This document shows, piece after piece, positions 31,051 through 40,881 of a DNA stretch of 64,000 nucleotides. The first letter of the stretch is position 1; each line of letters starts with the position of its first letter. The notes beneath the pieces were generated by a model, which saw only the letters and a program-made list of their open reading frames with translations, was not told the origin of the DNA and searched no databases. The DNA comes from Endozoicomonas sp. 8E (GTDB taxonomy: Bacteria > Pseudomonadota > Gammaproteobacteria > Pseudomonadales > Endozoicomonadaceae): the NCBI RefSeq assembly GCF_032883915.1, contig NZ_CP120717.1, positions 5,224,501-5,288,500 of the forward strand, read 5' to 3'. Both the position numbers and the translations under genes were made by a program.

Positions 31051-31920
31051 CTACGCAGCCTGAAAGCTTTCCTTACTGCTGGAAGCTTCTTTTTTCTTTT
31101 TATGCTTGCTAATGTTTTCCACCTTGCGCTGTTTCTCATAGAGGAACTTCAATACTTCAGAGCGCAGGCGGGTGTACTCAGTGTCTTCTGCCAGAGCCAG
31201 ACGATCTCTGGGGCGTTCCAGATTGATGTCAAGAATTTCACCAATAGTGGCTTCTGGCCCATTGGTCATCATGACGATACGATCTGAGAGCAGTACGGCT
31301 TCATCAACATCATGGGTAATCATGATGACGGTGTTATTCAGCTCCTGCTGGATCTCCATCAAAGAGTCCTGCATATGAGCCCGGGTCAGGGCATCAAGAG
31401 CACCGAAGGGTTCATCCATCAACAAAATTTCAGGCTGCATGGAGAGTGCCCTGGCAATGCCGACACGCTGCTTCATGCCCCCGGAAATTTCATCAGGTCG
31501 CTTATGCATGGCATGCTCCATGTGCACCAGCTCGAGGTTATGCTCTATCCATTCTTTTGTTTCAGACTTGCTTTTTGAGCGTCCAAATACCTGCTTAACC
31601 GCCAGCTCAACGTTCTGATAGGCTGTCAGCCAGGGCAGCAGAGAATGATTCTGGAACACCACGGCTCTTTCCGGTCCCGGCTCCCTGACCTCCTTACCGT
31701 TAAGGACTACACCTCCGGTCGTGGCCTGGTAGAGCCCGGCAACAATGTTCAGTACTGTTGACTTACCACACCCCGAATGACCAATCAGTGAAACAAATTC
31801 TCCTTTACTGATCTTCAGGTCCACTCCTTTGAGTGCCGTGAAAGGCCCTTTTGGCGTATCAAACACCATGTCGATGTGGCTGATATCTAACAAAGTGCCC
31901 GCTGCTTTTAGAGAGTTCAT
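31051..31920 (-). CDS. nrtC: Nitrate/nitrite-type ABC transporter ATP-binding protein, 289 aa
   Basis: ATPase of the NrtD/SsuB/TauB class. Walker A GHSGCGKST, Q-loop VVFQNHSLLPWLTAYQN, signature ISGGMKQRVGIARAL, Walker B ILLMDEPFGALD and the H-switch ITHDVDEAV are intact. ATG at 31920 is chosen since GGAGG lies eight bases upstream; a GTG three codons earlier overlaps that site. A Lys/Ser-rich tail ends the protein. It is 18 bases from nrtB. It is a single-domain ATPase, unlike cyanobacterial NrtC with a fused binding domain. Confidence 0.92.
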   Translation of the reverse strand: MNSLKAAGTLLDISHIDMVFDTPKGPFTALKGVDLKISKGEFVSLIGHSGCGKSTVLNIVAGLYQATTGGVVLNGKEVREPGPERAVVFQNHSLLPWLTAYQNVELAVKQVFGRSKSKSETKEWIEHNLELVHMEHAMHKRPDEISGGMKQRVGIARALSMQPEILLMDEPFGALDALTRAHMQDSLMEIQQELNNTVIMITHDVDEAVLLSDRIVMMTNGPEATIGEILDINLERPRDRLALAEDTEYTRLRSEVLKFLYEKQRKVENISKHKKKKEASSSKESFQAA

Positions 31921-31938
31921 GTCTGTCACCTCCGTGAA

Positions 31939-32937
31939 TTAACTGACTGTGCCGGCCTTGTCCCAAGAGACAAAGCGCTGCAGCTGAAGCATGGTGCGAT
32001 CCAGCAGAAAACCAATAAACCCGATGACGATAACGGCCACCATAATCCGGGCCAGAGAGTTGGAGCTGCCATTCTGGAATTCATCCCAGACGAACTTTCC
32101 AAGGCCGGGGTTCTGGGCCAGCATTTCCGCAGCGATCAGAACCATCCAGGCAACCCCTAACGACAATCTCATACCGGTGAAAATCATCGGTATGGAAGCG
32201 GGCAGAACAATTTTCTGCACATGCTTCAGGGCTGGCAGTCTCAGCACACGGCTGACATTCACCAGATCCTTCTCAATAGAAGAAACGCCCACTGAAGTGT
32301 TGATTACCATGGGCCACAGACAACAGAGCGTGACGGTAATCATGGAATTTAAAAAGGACTTGGCTACCAGAGGGTCAGGACTGACATACACAGCACTGAC
32401 GACCATGGTCACCAAAGGTAGCCAAGCCAGGGGAGAAACCGGTTTAAAAATCTGAATAACAGGATTCACTGCCGCATTCAGGGTTTTATTCAGTCCTATG
32501 GCAATCCCCAAGGGTATGGCGATGACTGCTGCCAGGACAAATCCACTCAGCACAGTGATAAGGCTGGTGAAGATCTGGTCCAGAAACGTTTCTTTACCGG
32601 TGTAGGCACGAATTTTGGGTACGTAATCCGGGTCCTTCGCCAGTCTGGCTTCAATACGCTTCTCTTGTCGCTCGTAGAAGGCCTGCTCTTTGAGTCGTTC
32701 GGCTCTGTGCTCTTCATAGAGCGACCCCATTTGCTCCCAGACTGCCGAAGGCCCGGGAAATTGGCCTAGTGATGTATCGATTTTGCTGGCGGCTCCTGCC
32801 CAGATCATCAGAAAGACCAGGATGCCGGCAAAAGGAATCAACAGGGTTTTAAAGGTTATTGTTATTGATGTTTTAAGACTTTCAGAAATAATTGGCTTGT
32901 TAGTATTGTTATTGGCCAACGCAGTTTCAGTTGTCAT
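31939..32937 (-). CDS. nrtB: Nitrate/nitrite-type ABC transporter permease, 332 aa
   Basis: Inner-membrane permease with the binding-protein-dependent transport motif near VSRVLRLPALKHVQKIVLPASIPMIFTGMRLSLGVAWM (EAA-like loop). About six membrane helices. Between the first helix and the rest is a charged segment (around residues 75-115, rich in Glu/Arg/Lys) typical of proteobacterial NrtB. GGAGAG ribosome site. It lies between nrtA, with a hairpin in the gap, and nrtC. Confidence 0.92.
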   Translation of the reverse strand: MTTETALANNNTNKPIISESLKTSITITFKTLLIPFAGILVFLMIWAGAASKIDTSLGQFPGPSAVWEQMGSLYEEHRAERLKEQAFYERQEKRIEARLAKDPDYVPKIRAYTGKETFLDQIFTSLITVLSGFVLAAVIAIPLGIAIGLNKTLNAAVNPVIQIFKPVSPLAWLPLVTMVVSAVYVSPDPLVAKSFLNSMITVTLCCLWPMVINTSVGVSSIEKDLVNVSRVLRLPALKHVQKIVLPASIPMIFTGMRLSLGVAWMVLIAAEMLAQNPGLGKFVWDEFQNGSSNSLARIMVAVIVIGFIGFLLDRTMLQLQRFVSWDKAGTVS

Positions 32938-33048
32938 GTTGGTTCTCTCCCCAAACAGCCTTGAGCGGAAAATTCAGCCCATCCCAAAACATAAAACAGT
33001 GTACAAATCGTGATGGGGCTGTATTTTCTAAATCATCAGCCCGAGCTT

Positions 33049-33078
33049 GAATGGATCAACCACAAGGCTGATCCATTC
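33049..33078 (-). repeat. Hairpin between nrtA and nrtB
   Basis: Arms GAATGGATCA and TGATCCATTC (10 bases each) with a 10-base loop, starting 9 bases after the nrtA stop. It lacks a T-run. In binding-protein operons such hairpins protect the upstream message and raise the level of the binding protein relative to the membrane parts; that role is inferred. Confidence 0.6.
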
Positions 33079-33087
33079 ACGACAAAA

Positions 33088-34464
33088 TCAGATCTTGTCG
33101 CCCTGCTTCAGACCAATACTGAACTTGTTGATGTACTCATTAGGCTTCTTGCCGTTGTAGACGATGCCGTCAATGAAGTGGGTCTGTGGATTTCTGAACC
33201 CGTCTTCTTCTGCAAAGTTCGGGAAGTCACTAACCTTGGCCAGTTTGTCTTCGATCAGGGACTTGGCAGCTGCTTCGTAGATGTCCGGACGATAAACTTT
33301 CCTGGCAATATCGACGTACCATGAATCGGGTTTATCTTCAGAAATCTGTCCCCAGCGACGCATCTGGGTCAGATACCAGATCGCATCAGAGTAGTAGGGA
33401 TAAGTTGCGTTATAACGGAAGAAGACATTGAAATCAGGTACTTCACGCTTGTCACCTTTCTCATATTCGAAAGTACCGGTCATGCTGTTGGCAATCACGT
33501 CGTAGTCAGCACCTACATAATTGGACTGGGAAAGTATTTTCACAGCCTCAGGACGGTTGGCGTTGTTATTTTCATCCAGCCATTTGGCAGCACGGATCAG
33601 TGCGCGGGTCAGACGAATAGTGGTGTTGGGATATTTCTCGGCAAAGGCTTTGGTAATACCGAACACTTTCTCCGGATTGTCTTTCCAGATCTCGTAATCC
33701 GTAACAACAGGAACACCGATATTTTTGAAGACAGCCTGCTGGTTCCAGGGCTCACCTACGCAGTAACCATAGATAGTGCCCGCTTCCATAGTGGCTGGCA
33801 TCTGGGGTGGCGGAGTCACGGATAACAGTGCGTCAGCATTAATCTGACCCGAGGTATCCCCCTTGTGCGGAGCATAATATCCGGGGTGAATGCCACCCGC
33901 TGCCAACCAGTACCTTAATTCATAGTTGTGTGTAGATACCGGGAAGACCATGCCCATGTTGAATGGCTTGCCGTCGTCTTTGTACTTTTCCACAACCGGC
34001 TTCAGAGCATCTGCCTTGATGGGATGCTGGGGCTTGCCGTCTGCCCGTTTGGGAATATTCGGTTTCATCTGTTTCCAGATTTCATTGGAAACAGTAATAC
34101 CATTACCGTTCAGATCCATGGAAAACGGAGTGATGATTTCCGCTTTTGTACCATAACCCATAGTCGCGGCAATAGGTTGACCGGCCAGCATATGCGCGCC
34201 ATCGAGCCGTCCATCGATGACACCATCAAGTAATACTTTCCAGTTTGCCTGAGCTTCTATGGTGACGTACAAGCCTTCATCTTCGAAGTAGCCTTTTTCG
34301 TACGCAATGGCTATGGGTGCCATATCCGTCAGTTTGATAAAACCAAACCTCAGTTCTTCCTTTTCCGGATAACCCAGCTCAGCATTTGCCTGTATTGATA
34401 CAAGACCACTGACGCTAATCAGGGCACTCATTGCCACCGACTTAAAGGGTCTAAACCACTTCAT
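33088..34464 (-). CDS. nrtA: Nitrate/nitrite-type periplasmic substrate-binding protein, 458 aa
   Basis: Signal peptide [20 protein letters not shown] with a cut near residue 28 (ANA/ELG). The body follows the NrtA/NasF/CmpA family: [57 protein letters not shown] and the [24 protein letters not shown] segment. No lipobox. It is the first gene of the operon, 417 bases downstream of nasT, behind a leader with ANTAR-type hairpins and a terminator. Nitrate versus nitrite or cyanate cannot be fixed from the sequence. Confidence 0.92.
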   Translation of the reverse strand: MKWFRPFKSVAMSALISVSGLVSIQANAELGYPEKEELRFGFIKLTDMAPIAIAYEKGYFEDEGLYVTIEAQANWKVLLDGVIDGRLDGAHMLAGQPIAATMGYGTKAEIITPFSMDLNGNGITVSNEIWKQMKPNIPKRADGKPQHPIKADALKPVVEKYKDDGKPFNMGMVFPVSTHNYELRYWLAAGGIHPGYYAPHKGDTSGQINADALLSVTPPPQMPATMEAGTIYGYCVGEPWNQQAVFKNIGVPVVTDYEIWKDNPEKVFGITKAFAEKYPNTTIRLTRALIRAAKWLDENNNANRPEAVKILSQSNYVGADYDVIANSMTGTFEYEKGDKREVPDFNVFFRYNATYPYYSDAIWYLTQMRRWGQISEDKPDSWYVDIARKVYRPDIYEAAAKSLIEDKLAKVSDFPNFAEEDGFRNPQTHFIDGIVYNGKKPNEYINKFSIGLKQGDKI

Positions 34465-34533
34465 TTGTCACTCCAACTATCTCTACTGATAGCTTACTGC
34501 CCTGCTACCTAAAGATTTATTATTCTGCACCGC

Positions 34534-34602
34534 CCCCTGAAATGCCGTTTCGGCTCTGGCTCATGCTTCGCTCCATCACCTCGTCGTCACGCATTTCAGG
34601 GG
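34534..34602. repeat. Long inverted repeat in the nrt leader, after the terminator
   Basis: Arms CCCCTGAAATGC and GCATTTCAGGGG, 12 bases, perfect, separated by 45 bases. It lies between the leader terminator and the nrtA start. Its role is unknown; it could be a transcript-protecting structure or a small palindromic repeat element. Confidence 0.6.
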
Positions 34603-34618
34603 TTCGGTACATCCATGT

Positions 34619-34675
34619 AAAAAAAAAGCGCCCACCGCTAGCCGGAAATTCTTCCAGACAGCGGTGAGCGCCTTT
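34619..34675 (-). terminator. Strong leader (attenuator) terminator upstream of nrtA
   Basis: In the transcript the arm GGCGCTCACCGC pairs with GCGGTGGGCGCT, with a further inner pairing, and is followed by nine Us. It lies upstream of nrtA and downstream of the sigma-54 promoter, so transcripts would stop before nrtA unless antiterminated. Confidence 0.88.
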
Positions 34676-34684
34676 GCTCTCTTT

Positions 34685-34730
34685 CACAACGTCTTTGTTG
34701 TGAATACCTGCTCCTGCCGCCCTTGGCAGG
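34685..34730 (-). promoter_or_regulatory. ANTAR-target RNA: tandem hexaloop hairpins in the nrt leader
   Basis: In the transcript, hairpin P1 is CCUGCC-AAGGGC-GGCAGG (34730-34713) and P2 is CACAAC-AAAGAC-GUUGUG (34702-34685), joined by a 10-base linker. Both loops have six bases with A at position 1 and G at position 4, the known signature of sites bound by ANTAR-domain antiterminators such as NasT, NasR and EutV. The terminator begins about ten bases after P2. The likely ligand protein is encoded next door (34882-35481). Confidence 0.85.
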
Positions 34731-34759
34731 AACATTTTTTATTGTTGTAGCAGACTTAT

Positions 34760-34775
34760 AGCATTCTTCGTGCCA
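34760..34775 (-). promoter_or_regulatory. Sigma-54 promoter of the nrt operon
   Basis: Minus strand TGGCACGAAGAATGCT: the -24 GG and -12 GC are exactly ten bases apart, as the sigma-54 consensus requires. Expected transcription start is around 34748, just before hairpin P1. It fits nitrogen control through an NtrC-type activator. Confidence 0.8.
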
Positions 34776-34832
34776 ACTAATTTCAGCCCCTAACCATGCT
34801 TATTTTTCAATTTTCTTTCATTTTTATTTCGG

Positions 34833-34863
34833 TTTGGTGCAAAACACAAAAATTTCGCACCAA
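34833..34863. promoter_or_regulatory. Inverted repeat upstream of the sigma-54 promoter, possible enhancer
   Basis: Arms TTTGGTGC and GCACCAA flank 16 bases, roughly 60-90 bases upstream of the -24 element. The half-site GGTGC resembles NtrC half-sites, but spacing and orientation differ from the usual GCACC-N5-GGTGC arrangement, so the assignment is tentative. Confidence 0.35.
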
Positions 34864-34881
34864 CAACGAGCAATCTTTCGA

Positions 34882-35481
34882 TCATGACGCTTTTTCTTCC
34901 AGCATATTGAAAACATCAATGACATTTCTGGCCACAGCTGCCAGAGTTTTACCGTTATCCATAGCCATCTTTCTTAACTTTTTATAAGCCTGGTCTTCAT
35001 TGATCCCTTGTCTGGACATCAGCAACCCCTTGGCTTTGTCCAGTAACTTTCGATCTTCCAGACGACTCCGGGTCCGCTCCAGCTCATCTTTCAATGACTG
35101 GTATTCCTGAAAACGGGCAACGGCCACATCAATAATGGTTTTGAGGCGCTGAGGCTGCAGATCAGCCACGATATAAGCATTAACGCCGGATCGTGTGGCT
35201 TGCTGGACGATGTTGTCAGTGGTTTGCTCTACAAACATTACGACAGGGAGTGGAGTAGTCTTATTGATCAAAGCGAGCTTTTCCAGAAGTGAGGGGGCAG
35301 GCTTATCCAGACCAATCACCAGAATATCGGGCGAGACACTGGAAACAACGGTCAGCAGGTCCTCATTCTGTCCCTGTCGCTTAATGACTTGATAGCCAAA
35401 CTCATTAAGTGCCTGGTTTAAAACAGACAGTCGAGCCGAACGGTCTCCAATCAATAACACCGAACCCATAACCTGTAACAC
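34882..35481 (-). CDS. nasT: NasT-like ANTAR-domain antitermination regulator, 199 aa
   Basis: N-terminal receiver-like domain (about 1-125: SVLLIGDRSARL, then DILVIGLDKPAP as the possible phosphoacceptor strand; the acidic pocket is reduced), a coiled linker (YQSLKDELERTRSRLEDRKLL) and a C-terminal ANTAR domain (LLDKAKGLLMSRQGINEDQAYKKLRKMAM and VARNVID), which binds RNA. Family knowledge: NasT, held by the nitrate sensor NasS, prevents termination in the leader of nitrate-assimilation operons. A separate NasS is not in the window. GTG at 35481 has an AGGGA site; ATG four codons later is possible. It is co-directional with and directly upstream of nrtA. Confidence 0.9.
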   Translation of the reverse strand: MLQVMGSVLLIGDRSARLSVLNQALNEFGYQVIKRQGQNEDLLTVVSSVSPDILVIGLDKPAPSLLEKLALINKTTPLPVVMFVEQTTDNIVQQATRSGVNAYIVADLQPQRLKTIIDVAVARFQEYQSLKDELERTRSRLEDRKLLDKAKGLLMSRQGINEDQAYKKLRKMAMDNGKTLAAVARNVIDVFNMLEEKAS

Positions 35482-35630
35482 TCTCTATCCCTGAAAAGAT
35501 AACTATTCACAGGTTCTTTTAAGCAAGGGCTGTACCAGAGCAACCTGGAACAGGTTTAGCATTCAGAATCAGCCTCCTGTTTCGGAAACGAAATCGATGC
35601 AAACGCCTGATGCCTGGCCAGTTGGATGTC

Positions 35631-36575
35631 TCAGACTTCCACGATCCGAAGCTCTTTGGGCATGCTAAAAACAATATTCTCTTGCTCCCCTTCCAGTTCT
35701 TCGGGCTCTTCGGCGCCTAATTCAATCAACCGATTGATGACACCTTTCACCAGCACTTCGGGGGCTGAAGCGCCTGCGGTAATACCCAGACTCTCTTTGC
35801 CTTCCAGCCACTCAGGCTGAATGTCATGGGCTCCGTCAACAAGATAAGCTGACGCCCCTGTTCTTTCGGCTAATTCTCTGAGGCGGTTGGAGTTGGAACT
35901 GTTCACAGAACCTACCACAAAAACTGCATCGCATTCAGATGCCAGAGCCTTCACGGCATCTTGACGATTTTGAGTGGCGTAGCAGATATCGTCTTTGCGC
36001 GGTCCATTAATTTCAGGGAACTTGACTCTTAGTGCATCTATCACTCTGGCAGTATCATCCATAGACAGTGTCGTCTGTGTGACATAAGCAAGATGTTTCG
36101 GATCTTTCACTGTCAGTTTCCAAACATCGTCTTCTGTTTCGACGAGGTACATCTTCCCGCCTTTAGAGTCGTCGTATTGGCCCATGGTACCTTCCACCTC
36201 GGGATGACCATCATGACCAATCAGAATACACTCCATACTATCCCGGGAGTAGCGCACAACTTCCATATGGACTTTTTTGACCAGAGGACAGGAGGCATCA
36301 AAGACTTTCAAGCCACGACGGGCAGCCTCTGCTTCGACCGCTTTGGAAACACCGTGAGCACTGAAAATAACAATAGAATCATCCGGTATCTGATGGAGCT
36401 CCTCAACAAATATGGCACCACGCTGTTTGAGGTTTTCTACCACAAACTTGTTGTGAACGACTTCGTGACGCACATAAATAGGAGGCTCAAAAACATCCAG
36501 AGCCCGGTTTACAATGTCGATAGCCCGGTCGACGCCTGCACAGAATCCCCGGGGATTTGCCAGCCTGATTTTCAT
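35631..36575 (-). CDS. ispH: 4-hydroxy-3-methylbut-2-enyl diphosphate reductase, 314 aa
   Basis: Last enzyme of the MEP isoprenoid pathway, producing IPP and DMAPP with a [4Fe-4S] cluster. [15 protein letters not shown] with Cys12; further cluster cysteines in [12 protein letters not shown] and [21 protein letters not shown] and the HEVVHN motif are present. Full length with an acidic tail ([10 protein letters not shown]). Its ATG overlaps the fkpB stop (ATGA), as in many gammaproteobacteria with the order lspA-fkpB-ispH. Confidence 0.97.
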   Translation of the reverse strand: MKIRLANPRGFCAGVDRAIDIVNRALDVFEPPIYVRHEVVHNKFVVENLKQRGAIFVEELHQIPDDSIVIFSAHGVSKAVEAEAARRGLKVFDASCPLVKKVHMEVVRYSRDSMECILIGHDGHPEVEGTMGQYDDSKGGKMYLVETEDDVWKLTVKDPKHLAYVTQTTLSMDDTARVIDALRVKFPEINGPRKDDICYATQNRQDAVKALASECDAVFVVGSVNSSNSNRLRELAERTGASAYLVDGAHDIQPEWLEGKESLGITAGASAPEVLVKGVINRLIELGAEEPEELEGEQENIVFSMPKELRIVEV

Positions 36576-37057
36576 GCCTCTGCGCTCTTGTCTGGTGTAT
36601 GAGTTTCTGGTGTATGAGTCGCTTGCGTGATATTCAGAACGTTCACTTCAAACAACAGTTCTTTACCTGCCAGCGGATGATTAAAGTCCACTTCAACATG
36701 GCTCTCTGTCAAACCAGTAATGACGCCAGCCAGCTCAGAGTTGGCCGCATCCGCAAAAGAAACGACTAAACCTTCCTGCAACTCCATATCATCAGAGAAC
36801 GTGTCTCGGGAAAACTCCCTGACGTTCTCAGGATTAGGCATACCAAAAGCACCGACGGGTGGAATTCTGAAACTGCCCTGGTCACCCTCGGACAAGCCAT
36901 AAATCACCTGCTCAAAGCCCTGAGGCAGGTTTCCATCCCCCACAACGAATGTAGCAGGCTGGCCATCAAAATTACTGTCTACCACCTGCCCGTCTTCCAG
37001 TTTCAGGGCAAAGTGCAGTGTTACCTGCCTTCCCGGTCCTACCACAACATCAGACAT
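36572..37057 (-). CDS. fkpB: FKBP-type peptidyl-prolyl isomerase, SlpA-like, 161 aa
   Basis: Starts [16 protein letters not shown] as in FkpB; an in-frame ATG 12 codons upstream (37093) adds residues outside the family and neither start has a strong ribosome site. [28 protein letters not shown] is the FKBP half-site and [16 protein letters not shown] the C-terminal half around the insert-in-flap domain. It assists folding of cytoplasmic proteins. Coupled to ispH; about 90 bases from lspA. Confidence 0.92.
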   Translation of the reverse strand: MSDVVVGPGRQVTLHFALKLEDGQVVDSNFDGQPATFVVGDGNLPQGFEQVIYGLSEGDQGSFRIPPVGAFGMPNPENVREFSRDTFSDDMELQEGLVVSFADAANSELAGVITGLTESHVEVDFNHPLAGKELLFEVNVLNITQATHTPETHTPDKSAEA

Positions 37058-37148
37058 TGTTTTTCTAAACCCGCTTTCGAAAAATCCATTCATACATAAA
37101 CAACGATTGCCGCCATCTTAAAGATTCCAGGTGCCTCACGACATAATT

Positions 37149-37643
37149 TCAGCTACGACTGTTATGTTGAGGCCGGAAGATATCCAGAACTAACATGGCT
37201 GCACCGGAGCTTATGGCCATATCCGCCAGGTTAAAGGACGGGAAATACCAACCGTCATAATACACCAACAGAAAATCCACGACGTAACCATTCATGACCC
37301 GATCATAAAGATTGCCCAGTGCACCTCCCAGTATCAAGGCCATTGAGCAGGCCTGCCACCTTTCTTCTTTCTTCATTCGGGCAAGCCAGCTGACCAGCAT
37401 CAGGCTGACGACGGATGCCACCCCCACAAAAAGCCACCGTTGCCAGCCACTCTGATCACTCAGAAAACTGAAAGCGGCGCCGGTATTATAAGCCAGAGTC
37501 AGTGAGAAAAAGGATGGAATAACAGGCACCTGCTCATAAAGGTATAAGCTATCCACTATGCGATGCTTGACCACCTGATCCAGAATCAGAACCACTCCAC
37601 TGATCCACAACCAGTGGAGCATTCCCCAGGATTTTTTTCTCAT
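37149..37643 (-). CDS. lspA: Lipoprotein signal peptidase II, 164 aa
   Basis: Cleaves lipoprotein signal peptides in the inner membrane. The catalytic Asp residues lie in GGALGNLYDRV and FPSFNLADMAI; NTGAAFSFLS is the conserved loop. Four membrane helices. It is downstream of ileS but separated by a terminator-like hairpin, so it may have its own promoter. Confidence 0.96.
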   Translation of the reverse strand: MRKKSWGMLHWLWISGVVLILDQVVKHRIVDSLYLYEQVPVIPSFFSLTLAYNTGAAFSFLSDQSGWQRWLFVGVASVVSLMLVSWLARMKKEERWQACSMALILGGALGNLYDRVMNGYVVDFLLVYYDGWYFPSFNLADMAISSGAAMLVLDIFRPQHNSRS

Positions 37644-37827
37644 ACTGTTGAGGCCCTTTAAATCTGTTTTAGTGAGTCCCAGTCAAATCTTATGCCGAGT
37701 TGTATAAGTGTCGATATGGTTACAAACCGAAATAGAAGATAAAGCTCTATATCTATAACCGGAGAAGGTGACTTTTCCTTGTCTGTCTGACTGTTCTCGC
37801 AGTCAAAAAACAGAGTACCAGTGGGTG

Positions 37828-37857
37828 AAAAAAATGCCCGTACACTACCAGGCATTT
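37828..37857 (-). terminator. Terminator between ileS and lspA
   Basis: Minus strand arm AAATGCC and GGCATTT around a 12-base loop, followed by TTTTTTT (tail overlapping the arm). It lies 19 bases after the ileS stop. The 230-base gap has no other supported gene. Confidence 0.7.
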
Positions 37858-37875
37858 CTGATTCATGACGATCAA

Positions 37876-40713
37876 TCAGGCAAATCTTCTGACCTCACCT
37901 TCACCGTCAACATTTTCAACACAACGCCCGCAGAGTGTTGTGTGTGCTTCAATAGTGCCAACGTCTTCACGACGGTGCCAGCAACGCTCACACTTCTCAT
38001 GCTCTGACTTGCGCACAGCAACCTTCAAACCCTCAACTTCGGTATCCACAGCCTTTACAGCTTCAGGCAGAGGCTTCAGTTCAGCCTTGGAAGTAATCAG
38101 GACAAAGCGCAGTTCATCGCCCAGTTTGCCCAGCGTTTCCAACAGTGAGTCATTGGCAAACAAGGTCACTTCTGCTTCCAGTCCGCCACCGATCACACTC
38201 TCTTTACGAGCGTCTTCAAGCGCCTTATTGACTGCGTGTTTTACGGTCATGACAGAGTTCCAGTAATCTGCTCCCAATTCATCACCTTCCAGGCTTTTCA
38301 GGTCTTCATACCAGGTTTCCAGCAGAACAGACTTGCTGCGCGAGCCGGGAATGGACTGCCAGATCTCATCGGCCGTAAAGCTGGTGATGGGAGCAATCCA
38401 CCGGGCAAAGGCTTCAACAATATGGAACATAGCCGTCTGACAGCTTCGACGCGCCAGACTATCTGACCGGGTTGTATACTGACGATCCTTGATGATATCC
38501 AGATAGAAACCGCCCAGATCCAGAGAGCAGAAATTATGTACTTTCTGGTAAACATTAAGGAAGTTATAGCTGTCATAGGCGTCAATGACTTCTTTCTGCA
38601 AACCCACGGCGCGATCCACGGCCCAGCGATCAAGAGACAGCATATCATCCCAGGCCACACTGTCGGTTTCAGGGTTGAAGCCGTTAAGGTTAGACAACAG
38701 GAAACGAGCCGTGTTACGAATACGACGATAGCTGTCTGCCGTGCGCTTGAGGATTTCATCGGACACGGTCATTTCTGCGGTGTAGTCCGTTGCAGACACC
38801 CAGAGACGCAAAATATCCGCACCCAGTGACTTGAATACCTTCTGGGGAGCAATAACATTACCCAAAGACTTGGACATCTTGCGACCATTGGCATCCACTG
38901 TGAAACCATGGGTCAGGAGCTGCTTGTAAGGTGGTACACCTTTAGCAGCAATGCCGGTCTTCAGGGAAGACTGAAACCAGCCACGGTGCTGGTCAGAACC
39001 TTCTACATAGATATCCGCAGGGGACTGCAAACCTTCGCGACGATCCAACACAGAGTAGTGGGTGACACCGGAGTCAAACCATACATCCAGAGTGTCTGTC
39101 ACCTTCACATAGTGCTCAGCATCTTCTGCTGATAACAGATCAGCAGGCTCCAGATCAAACCAGGCATCCATACCTTCCTGCTCGACTTTCAAGGCCACTT
39201 TTTCAATGAGCGCAGAGGTATCAGGATGCAGCTCTTCGGTTTCCTTGTGAATAAACAGGGCAATGGGCACACCCCAGGTACGCTGACGAGAGATACACCA
39301 GTCAGGGCTCTGACCCAGCATGGACTCCATACGGTTACGACCCCAGTCTGGAGTGAACCTGACATCATCCAGTGACTTCATGGCTTTGCTCAGCAGGCCT
39401 TCTTTTTCCATGCTGATAAACCATTGAGGTGTCGCACGGAAAATCAGGGGCGTTTTGGTTCTCCAGCAGTGTGGATAGCTGTGCACCATTTTGGCCTGAG
39501 CCAAAAGACGACTATTTGCTTCTAACGTTGCAACAATCGTTGGATCAATCTTGTAAACATGTTCACCGGCAAAACGTTCAACATGACTGCGATAAATACC
39601 AGCATCATCCAGATAGTTCAGTGTGCCAATGCCGTACTTTTTACCGACATTAAAGTCATCGACACCATGGTCAGGTGCAGTATGCACACAGCCGGTACCG
39701 GCGTCGGTGGTGACATGATCACCCAGAATCAGGGGAATTTCACGATGATAGAATGGATGAGCTACTTTTTTGCCTTCAAGCCGGGCACCCAAGGTACGGG
39801 CGATGATAGTGTAGTCTTCAATACCATAGCGTTGCATGGCAGATTCAACCAACTGTTCGCCAAGAATCAGTCGTGCAGGCTGACCATTAACCTGACACTG
39901 AATCAGGGCATAACTCAGTTCTGCACCCAGTGTTACTGCCTGGGAGGATGGCAGAGTCCACGGCGTTGTGGTCCAAATGACAACGGCGACTTCGCCTTCA
40001 CCCTGCTCATTACCCTTGCCATCACTGTCAAAATCGAAAGCGGACAGTAAATCAGCTTCGTCCAGAGCAGCGTAACGCACATCAACCTGGGTGGAGGTTT
40101 TTTCCTGGTATTCCACTTCAGCCTCAGCCAATGCAGACCCCCCAACCACACTCCAATAAACAGGCTTATAACCTTTCACCAGATGACCGTTGTCGGCTAT
40201 TTTACCCAGGGCCCGGATAATGTCGGCTTCGGTCTGGAAGTCCATGGTCAGGTAAGGTTTATCCCAACTACCCAGGATGCCCATGCGTTTGAAATCTTCA
40301 CGCTGACCATTGACCTGCTTGCCGGCGTAATCCCGGCACTTGGCACGAAAGGTTTTAAAATCAACCTTATCACCCGCCTTGCCCAACATGCCTTCCACTT
40401 TATGTTCAATCGGCAGGCCGTGGCAGTCCCAGCCTGGCACGTAGGGAGCGTCAAAACCGCTCAGGGTTTTGGACTTGATGATCATGTCCTTAATGATTTT
40501 ATTGACCGCGTGACCGATATGAATATCGCCATTGGCATAAGGAGGGCCATCATGCAGAATAAACTTGTCACGACCTTCGGACACCTTGCGAATCTCTTCG
40601 TAAAGCGCTTCGTCGTACCAGCGCTTGAGCATTTCGGGCTCACGCTTGGCCAGATTTCCACGCATTGGAAAATCAGTCTCCGGCAAGTTCAATGTATGCT
40701 TATAGTCGGTCAT
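37876..40713 (-). CDS. ileS: Isoleucyl-tRNA synthetase, 945 aa
   Basis: Class I synthetase charging tRNA-Ile, with an editing domain for Val. The HIGH motif is at residues 65-68 (GDIHIGHA) and KMSKS in [11 protein letters not shown]. The CP1 editing domain is complete ([27 protein letters not shown]). The C-terminal zinc finger has CERCWH and CGRC pairs. Full length. In gammaproteobacterial order ribF-ileS-lspA, all on the minus strand; ribF lies upstream with 168 bases between. Confidence 0.97.
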   Translation of the reverse strand: MTDYKHTLNLPETDFPMRGNLAKREPEMLKRWYDEALYEEIRKVSEGRDKFILHDGPPYANGDIHIGHAVNKIIKDMIIKSKTLSGFDAPYVPGWDCHGLPIEHKVEGMLGKAGDKVDFKTFRAKCRDYAGKQVNGQREDFKRMGILGSWDKPYLTMDFQTEADIIRALGKIADNGHLVKGYKPVYWSVVGGSALAEAEVEYQEKTSTQVDVRYAALDEADLLSAFDFDSDGKGNEQGEGEVAVVIWTTTPWTLPSSQAVTLGAELSYALIQCQVNGQPARLILGEQLVESAMQRYGIEDYTIIARTLGARLEGKKVAHPFYHREIPLILGDHVTTDAGTGCVHTAPDHGVDDFNVGKKYGIGTLNYLDDAGIYRSHVERFAGEHVYKIDPTIVATLEANSRLLAQAKMVHSYPHCWRTKTPLIFRATPQWFISMEKEGLLSKAMKSLDDVRFTPDWGRNRMESMLGQSPDWCISRQRTWGVPIALFIHKETEELHPDTSALIEKVALKVEQEGMDAWFDLEPADLLSAEDAEHYVKVTDTLDVWFDSGVTHYSVLDRREGLQSPADIYVEGSDQHRGWFQSSLKTGIAAKGVPPYKQLLTHGFTVDANGRKMSKSLGNVIAPQKVFKSLGADILRLWVSATDYTAEMTVSDEILKRTADSYRRIRNTARFLLSNLNGFNPETDSVAWDDMLSLDRWAVDRAVGLQKEVIDAYDSYNFLNVYQKVHNFCSLDLGGFYLDIIKDRQYTTRSDSLARRSCQTAMFHIVEAFARWIAPITSFTADEIWQSIPGSRSKSVLLETWYEDLKSLEGDELGADYWNSVMTVKHAVNKALEDARKESVIGGGLEAEVTLFANDSLLETLGKLGDELRFVLITSKAELKPLPEAVKAVDTEVEGLKVAVRKSEHEKCERCWHRREDVGTIEAHTTLCGRCVENVDGEGEVRRFA

Positions 40714-40881
40714 AGTTGGATCTCATCATCACACGTCTTGTGGGCCAGACACACAGGCCCAAAGCTCGTCATCCCAAACTGTTTAAGAAACCCGCCCGGA
40801 AGTTCCAAACGACGTTTCTTAGCAATCTTCTCGCAAGCTGTTTTATCCAAGTATTCGTGAAACAGCTTTTTTGAATCTGGC

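Noticed and set aside
34520..34735. 71-codon minus frame in the nrt leader as a leader peptide
   Set aside because: The region is explained by two hexaloop hairpins and a terminator; the frame runs through all of them and has no ribosome site.
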